10,381 bases of DNA from Chitinivibrio sp051745065 (GTDB lineage Bacteria; Fibrobacterota; Chitinivibrionia; Chitinivibrionales; Chitinivibrionaceae). The notes under the pieces were generated by a model. The model had not been told where the DNA came from, made no database searches, and saw only the letters and a list, made by a program, of their open reading frames with translations. Shown here one piece after another: positions 6,909 through 10,381 of this stretch (the first letter of the stretch is position 1; each line of letters opens with the position of its first letter). The stretch covers positions 1 through 10,381 of the forward strand of contig JBNJDQ010000085.1 in the NCBI GenBank assembly GCA_051745065.1, read 5' to 3'. Position numbers and translations under genes: made by a program.

Positions 6909-8147
6909 TTACTGCCCGCCGCCGGTTGTCAGGCGAAGATTGATAAAGCCTTCTTTGTAATCTTCCCGGGTGTCACTGGTGCGCAGGCCGCTTTCCACGG
7001 AGACGGCCAGTTCACCGCCCCGGCCGAGGGGAAGCCCCGTACCGAGGCTGATTGAGAATTCTTTATCTCCCTCCAGGGCAAGGGTGCGAAAGGAGAGCCC
7101 CGTACTGTAGGTTATAATCTCAAAATAGTTGGGGTTCAGCTTGTTCAGGGCCGGAGTGTAGTCGGCGGCCAGGGCGATGGAATGTGCTTTGGTGAAGTCC
7201 CCTGTAAGAGCCTTGTCACTCACGTAATAGCGGTCCCACATAACCATGCGGTAATCTGCGTAAGCGGTGAGGTTTTTTTGCAGGGCGTAGGCGAGGCCGG
7301 CACGTCCTTCCGGGGGAAGCTGCATGGTAGAGGTTGACGTGGAAAGGGTTGAGTCATGAATAACATTGCCCAGATCGGGATAGTCCGCGTCAGTCTCTGT
7401 TGCGCGCAGTTTGGTTATGTTCCGGCGCAGGGTAAGATCTCCTTCAAAGGGATAGGTTCCCGCCACGGCGTAGGAAATGGCCCCTGCCGAACCGCTGACG
7501 CCGAAATCAAGGGCGTCCCCTTCATGGTGCCATTCCGACGTATCGATTGTACCGGTAGCGAAATCCTTCAGGAGAGTTGTCTGGATCTGTTTCTTCAGAA
7601 AATAGTCCTTTTCCCAGGCGAGCCCCACACGGAGCTGCGGAAATATCTCCTTGGCGTAGGCAACTTTCCAAGCAGTCACATCACTTTCTGTGTCCAGGCC
7701 CGTTTTGCCGTACAGGTATTTGGGATCCTCCGGCATATTGGCAGAGACATTCGTGTCCAGAATCTTTTCTCCGGAAAAATACGAATAGCTCTGGTGTGAT
7801 TTGCGCTGATACGATACACCGAGAGCGCCGGCTTTTCCCAGGGGAAGAGCAATGCCGAAGTAGGTTGGATCGGCGGAAATAAAATCCGATGCCTCCGTAT
7901 CAGTGTACAGATGGGTCATGGAGAGATTAAATGTAAAAGAATAGGCGCTCTTATCCACTGAGGCAAGATTGGAGGGAGTTCCCCGCATCAGGTTTTGCGC
8001 AGCCGTATCGGCAAAATGGGCCGAGCGGTAGGTGCCGAAATTTTCATCGATACCAGTGGCGTAGGGGACTGCAAGGAGGGATTCCTGCGCTGCAAGGAAC
8101 GTGAGGGTTGTGAGCAGGAATATTCCAATTGTACGTACATGGTGCAT
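6909..8147 (-). CDS. Predicted outer-membrane beta-barrel protein
   Basis: A 412-residue exported protein of unrecognised family. Residues 1-26 are a signal peptide (IGIFLLTTLTFLAAQ core, cleavage near LLA). The rest is a series of amphipathic strands of alternating polar and nonpolar residues, separated by short Asp/Thr/Gly turns: AYSFTFNLSMTHLYTD, GALGVSYQRKSHQSYSYF, LRVGLAWEKDYFLKK, ISYAVAGTYPFEGDLTL, LTAYADYRMVMWDRYYV, GGELAVSVESGLRTS and the last strand FINLRLTTGGG. The order and girdle-like Tyr/Trp residues resemble FadL/PorV-type barrels, but no FadL signature was found, so the substrate is unknown. The start ATG has TAAGGAG 7 nt upstream, and the TAA of that segment is the stop of the preceding lipoprotein gene. 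The 11-nt gap implies an operon, with the barrel and the lipoprotein probably working together at the outer membrane. Confidence 0.7.
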   Translation of the reverse strand: MHHVRTIGIFLLTTLTFLAAQESLLAVPYATGIDENFGTYRSAHFADTAAQNLMRGTPSNLASVDKSAYSFTFNLSMTHLYTDTEASDFISADPTYFGIALPLGKAGALGVSYQRKSHQSYSYFSGEKILDTNVSANMPEDPKYLYGKTGLDTESDVTAWKVAYAKEIFPQLRVGLAWEKDYFLKKQIQTTLLKDFATGTIDTSEWHHEGDALDFGVSGSAGAISYAVAGTYPFEGDLTLRRNITKLRATETDADYPDLGNVIHDSTLSTSTSTMQLPPEGRAGLAYALQKNLTAYADYRMVMWDRYYVSDKALTGDFTKAHSIALAADYTPALNKLNPNYFEIITYSTGLSFRTLALEGDKEFSISLGTGLPLGRGGELAVSVESGLRTSDTREDYKEGFINLRLTTGGGQ

Positions 8148-8158
8148 TTACTGTCTCC

Positions 8159-10126
8159 TTAGTCCTGAATAATATAGGTGAAGGGGGATTTTGCATTATC
8201 GTTCCAGTAGACCCGGCCGAAGTCATCGCCGTCGATCCAGAGATAGAGGTAGGTTTCCGGCGTTTGTGCCAGGCCTTTGTTTTTCGGGGAATACAGAATG
8301 TCGAGAAGATTATCCGTAATCCGCCGGTCTTCAAGATAGATTGTATCTGCATTGCTTTCCACGGTGAAGGCGAAGCTCTCCCGGTCTGAGCGGGCCAACA
8401 ATGCGCCCACAGAGGTTGCAGTGTCATCGTAGAGAGTGTCCAGGATGACACCGTTTACCTTGATTCTGTCGCCGTGGTATTCCGGAAATACAGCGGAATC
8501 ACTTATCAGCCCCAGCTTGGTATAGACAATGCTGTTGCTGCCGCGGTTTTTTATATCTTCCCAGAACTTTGTCATACCCAGGTTGATGCGGGCTACCTTT
8601 TCGGCTCCGCCGTCGGTGTACACCGCCTGAGCTGTTTCGGTATCGGCGGTTTCCACGTTCATGCGGTAGAAACACGGACGATAGCTGATGCTGTGAGTTA
8701 TTGTATCAGCCTCAGCGTCTCCGGTTGTATCAGGGTATTCCTCGATTGAGAAAACAATGCGGGGATCTGCCATAAAAAGCAGAGCCGTGTCCTGAACTGA
8801 GGTGATATCCAGGCCGATGGAGAGTGAATCGTTGTAGGTGACGGTGTTCCCCTCGGAATCGGTCAGAACCAGGCGGCTCTTCGGAGATTCCGCTGTCTGG
8901 GAGATAGTCTGGCTGACGTATGTTACGGTATCCGTGGTGCGCTCCTGCAGATAGCGGGATACAACCACGGTGGCAGTACTGTCACTGCTGAGCGTGTCTG
9001 TCACGGCAGTATCGGTGTCTGCATAAAATTGTCTCGGCAGGGACAGAGAGTCCCGCTGTGCTGTGGAATCAGAGTAGTGTATGAGAGTATCAAGGGTATC
9101 CGCAATTGTATCGTATTTCAGATTATTGTCTTCGCCGTAGGCACTGTCCCGCCGGGCAATAATCCGGTAGCCCTGTCCCGCTGTATACCCTTTGGGAAGA
9201 TCGCCGGCGGCGATAGTAAACGTATCGATCAGAGTGTCCGAAGCTGAATCGGGAATGATGGCCAGTTCATCAAAACTGAAGGGACGAAAATCGTATACCG
9301 GGACACTCTTCAGAGGGAGAATTGAATCTTCCCGTGTGTGGGCTGTATCGAATATGCTGATCGTGTCGGCGATTTTTGTAACACTGGGCAGGGTATCGCT
9401 GACGGTGCTGTCGGTGGCGGTAAAGAGCGTATCCACAATGGTGTCGGTATAGGTGATCCGGACGGTGTCCAGTGCGGAGATCCGTGTCAGGCGATAGGTG
9501 GTGTCTTCAAGGGCGGCTCCGTCGTGGAGGCGTGATACATTCAGGGGGATGGAGGCACTTGAGTAATCACCGCCGGCGGTTCCCACACCGAGTTCCTGCA
9601 GGGTATCTGCCGAAAGAGCGTCCCACACGGCCTGAGAATCGGCTTTATGCGGCATGGCAAGGGCGCGGATATTGTAACTTTTTGCGGTGGATTTTGAAGG
9701 CGCCGTGGCAAAGGTGAGCCGTGCCCGCAGGCGCTTATGCGTATCCGATGCCGTATCGGGGGCTGTTGCCAGATTGCTGTACAGGGAATCAAGAACCTCA
9801 TTGATCCCTGTGGAGTCGTTGCTGCTGTCGGGGGCAAAGGTCATGGATACGCGGGAGCGCTGATTCTTCCAGATACCCAGGGCCGCCTCGAACGGGAGTT
9901 CTCCGGAACCGTTCAGATAATTGCGGTAGCGGTGTCTGCCTGCGAGAGTATCCGCGAGAACAGCGGCATTTGCCGTGCTGAGATAGTTTGTATGGTAGTT
10001 TCCGTCATATGTTGTTGCGCTGGAGTCGGCTGCACCGGTCACATCAGAGCCCATGGTTGATGTGTCGTCAAAGAATCTGCATGAAACAAAGAGAGCAAAG
10101 ACAGCACAGAGAATTATCGTTCTCAT
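8159..10126 (-). CDS. Large Asp/Thr/Ser-rich lipoprotein of unknown function
   Basis: A 655-residue protein whose N-terminus is a lipoprotein signal (MRTIILCAVFALFVSC, acylated Cys at 16). The mature part is strongly enriched in Asp, Thr, Ser and Ala and carries more than two dozen Asp-Thr pairs, for example TDTIVDTLFTATDSTVSDTL around residues 227-246. It contains few Cys and relatively few Lys. Predicted strands dominate. Near residues 510-545 the pattern KVARINLGMTKFWEDIKN followed by SIVYTKLGLISD recalls the strand-helix-strand core of DUF4270/DNRLRE-type surface domains, but this resemblance is weak. The C-terminus is aromatic-rich (YLYLWIDGDDFGRVYWND). The start is the ATG at 10126, not the GTG at 10135: AGGAAG lies 8 nt before the ATG but directly abuts the GTG. 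It is the first gene of a two-gene operon with the outer-membrane barrel and sits behind a good promoter. A surface-exposed stalk or barrel partner is a plausible role; no function is assigned. Confidence 0.75.
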   Translation of the reverse strand: MRTIILCAVFALFVSCRFFDDTSTMGSDVTGAADSSATTYDGNYHTNYLSTANAAVLADTLAGRHRYRNYLNGSGELPFEAALGIWKNQRSRVSMTFAPDSSNDSTGINEVLDSLYSNLATAPDTASDTHKRLRARLTFATAPSKSTAKSYNIRALAMPHKADSQAVWDALSADTLQELGVGTAGGDYSSASIPLNVSRLHDGAALEDTTYRLTRISALDTVRITYTDTIVDTLFTATDSTVSDTLPSVTKIADTISIFDTAHTREDSILPLKSVPVYDFRPFSFDELAIIPDSASDTLIDTFTIAAGDLPKGYTAGQGYRIIARRDSAYGEDNNLKYDTIADTLDTLIHYSDSTAQRDSLSLPRQFYADTDTAVTDTLSSDSTATVVVSRYLQERTTDTVTYVSQTISQTAESPKSRLVLTDSEGNTVTYNDSLSIGLDITSVQDTALLFMADPRIVFSIEEYPDTTGDAEADTITHSISYRPCFYRMNVETADTETAQAVYTDGGAEKVARINLGMTKFWEDIKNRGSNSIVYTKLGLISDSAVFPEYHGDRIKVNGVILDTLYDDTATSVGALLARSDRESFAFTVESNADTIYLEDRRITDNLLDILYSPKNKGLAQTPETYLYLWIDGDDFGRVYWNDNAKSPFTYIIQD

Positions 10127-10156
10127 AAAGAGCACTTCCTTTTTATGTAAAAGGGT

Positions 10157-10185
10157 AAAATATTAATAAAGTAGAACTGAGTCAA
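10157..10185 (-). promoter_or_regulatory. Sigma-70-type promoter of the lipoprotein/barrel operon
   Basis: On the minus strand TTGACT (10180-10185, five of six matches to TTGACA) is separated by exactly 17 nt from TATTTT (10157-10162, four of six matches to TATAAT). Transcription would start near 10150, about 24 nt before the ATG at 10126, leaving room for the AGGAAG site and little else. It is the best promoter in the window. Confidence 0.6.
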
Positions 10186-10233
10186 ATCATCTTTCATAAA
10201 AACTACGGATACATAACAGAAAAAGTAATAAAT

Positions 10234-10381
10234 TTATCGTATTTCAAACGGGTAAGAGCCGAGAACCCGACATGGAAAGACGGCATTGATTTCTTCGACG
10301 GCTGCATGAATGGAGTCCTGGCGGTAATGACCTTCGATATCGATAAAAAAGTGATATTTACCGATCTGTTCTTTGGTTGGA
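10234..10381 (-). CDS. pheA: Prephenate dehydratase, C-terminal ACT-domain end (partial)
   Basis: The last 48 residues of the protein are visible; the 5' part lies beyond the right edge. They read PTKEQIGKYHFFIDIEGHYR, followed after a helix by the strand CRVLGSYPFEIR and TAA. The Pro-Thr-Lys start is the tail of the ESRPTK-like segment of the regulatory ACT domain, and the FFIDIEGH and VLGSYP elements are hallmarks of prephenate dehydratases, which convert prephenate to phenylpyruvate in phenylalanine synthesis and are inhibited by phenylalanine through this domain. Whether it is fused to chorismate mutase cannot be seen. It is 107 nt upstream of the lipoprotein gene, which has its own promoter, so the two are probably separate units. 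No clear terminator hairpin was seen after it. Confidence 0.92.
   Translation of the reverse strand, partial: PTKEQIGKYHFFIDIEGHYRQDSIHAAVEEINAVFPCRVLGSYPFEIR

Noticed and set aside
10127..10135. GTG at 10135 as start of the lipoprotein
   Set aside because: The Shine-Dalgarno sequence AGGAAG overlaps or abuts this GTG, while its distance to the ATG at 10126 is 8 nt, and the lipoprotein signal begins cleanly there.
1..10381. CRISPR array, transposon, prophage or toxin-antitoxin system
   Set aside because: No direct repeat array, terminal inverted repeats, transposase, integrase or small paired toxin genes were seen on either strand.

Overview
The window comes from a Gram-negative (two-membrane) bacterium of roughly 50% GC. 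Three things support this: a predicted outer-membrane beta-barrel, a lipoprotein with a lipobox, and several proteins with Sec signal peptides. The lineage is not decided by the sequence. Secreted proteins unusually rich in Asp, Thr and Ser, together with GLUG-repeat and PEGA-domain envelope proteins, would suit the Fibrobacterota or a related FCB-group lineage, but this is inference. No rRNA, tRNA, CRISPR array, insertion sequence or phage gene is visible. The window looks like vertically inherited envelope genes, not a mobile island.

Layout, left to right. (1) 1-1330, minus strand, running off the left edge: a membrane protein with a cytoplasmic STAS domain, one transmembrane helix and a PEGA domain. 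It has no ATG, GTG or TTG at its 5' end and seems to start at an AUU codon behind a strong Shine-Dalgarno sequence. (2) 1331-1482: a short AT-rich divergent promoter region. (3) 1483-2352, plus strand: a cation diffusion facilitator metal exporter, the only plus-strand gene. Its stop codon abuts the stop of the next gene. (4) 2353-3975, minus: a secreted GLUG-repeat protein. (5) 4028-4864, minus: FtsX, the divisome ABC-transporter-like membrane subunit, with no ftsE in the window. (6) 4867-6630, minus: a 587-residue periplasmic protein with an N-terminal helical region and a type I periplasmic-binding-protein fold, 2 nt upstream of ftsX. (7) 6631-6908: an untranslated leader with an inverted repeat and small hairpins, then a 13-bp hairpin at the end of the preceding operon. 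(8) 6909-8147 and 8159-10126, minus: an operon of a large Asp-Thr-rich lipoprotein followed by an outer-membrane beta-barrel, behind a good sigma-70-type promoter. (9) 10234-10381, minus: the C-terminal end of prephenate dehydratase (ACT domain), cut by the right edge.

Four of the five complete minus-strand genes encode exported proteins and the fifth (ftsX) encodes an inner-membrane protein, so envelope biology is the common theme. The most interesting points are the pairing of ftsX with an LpoA-like periplasmic protein, the STAS-TM-PEGA fusion with its apparent AUU start, the structured leader in front of the binding-protein/ftsX unit, and the lipoprotein/barrel pair of unknown function.
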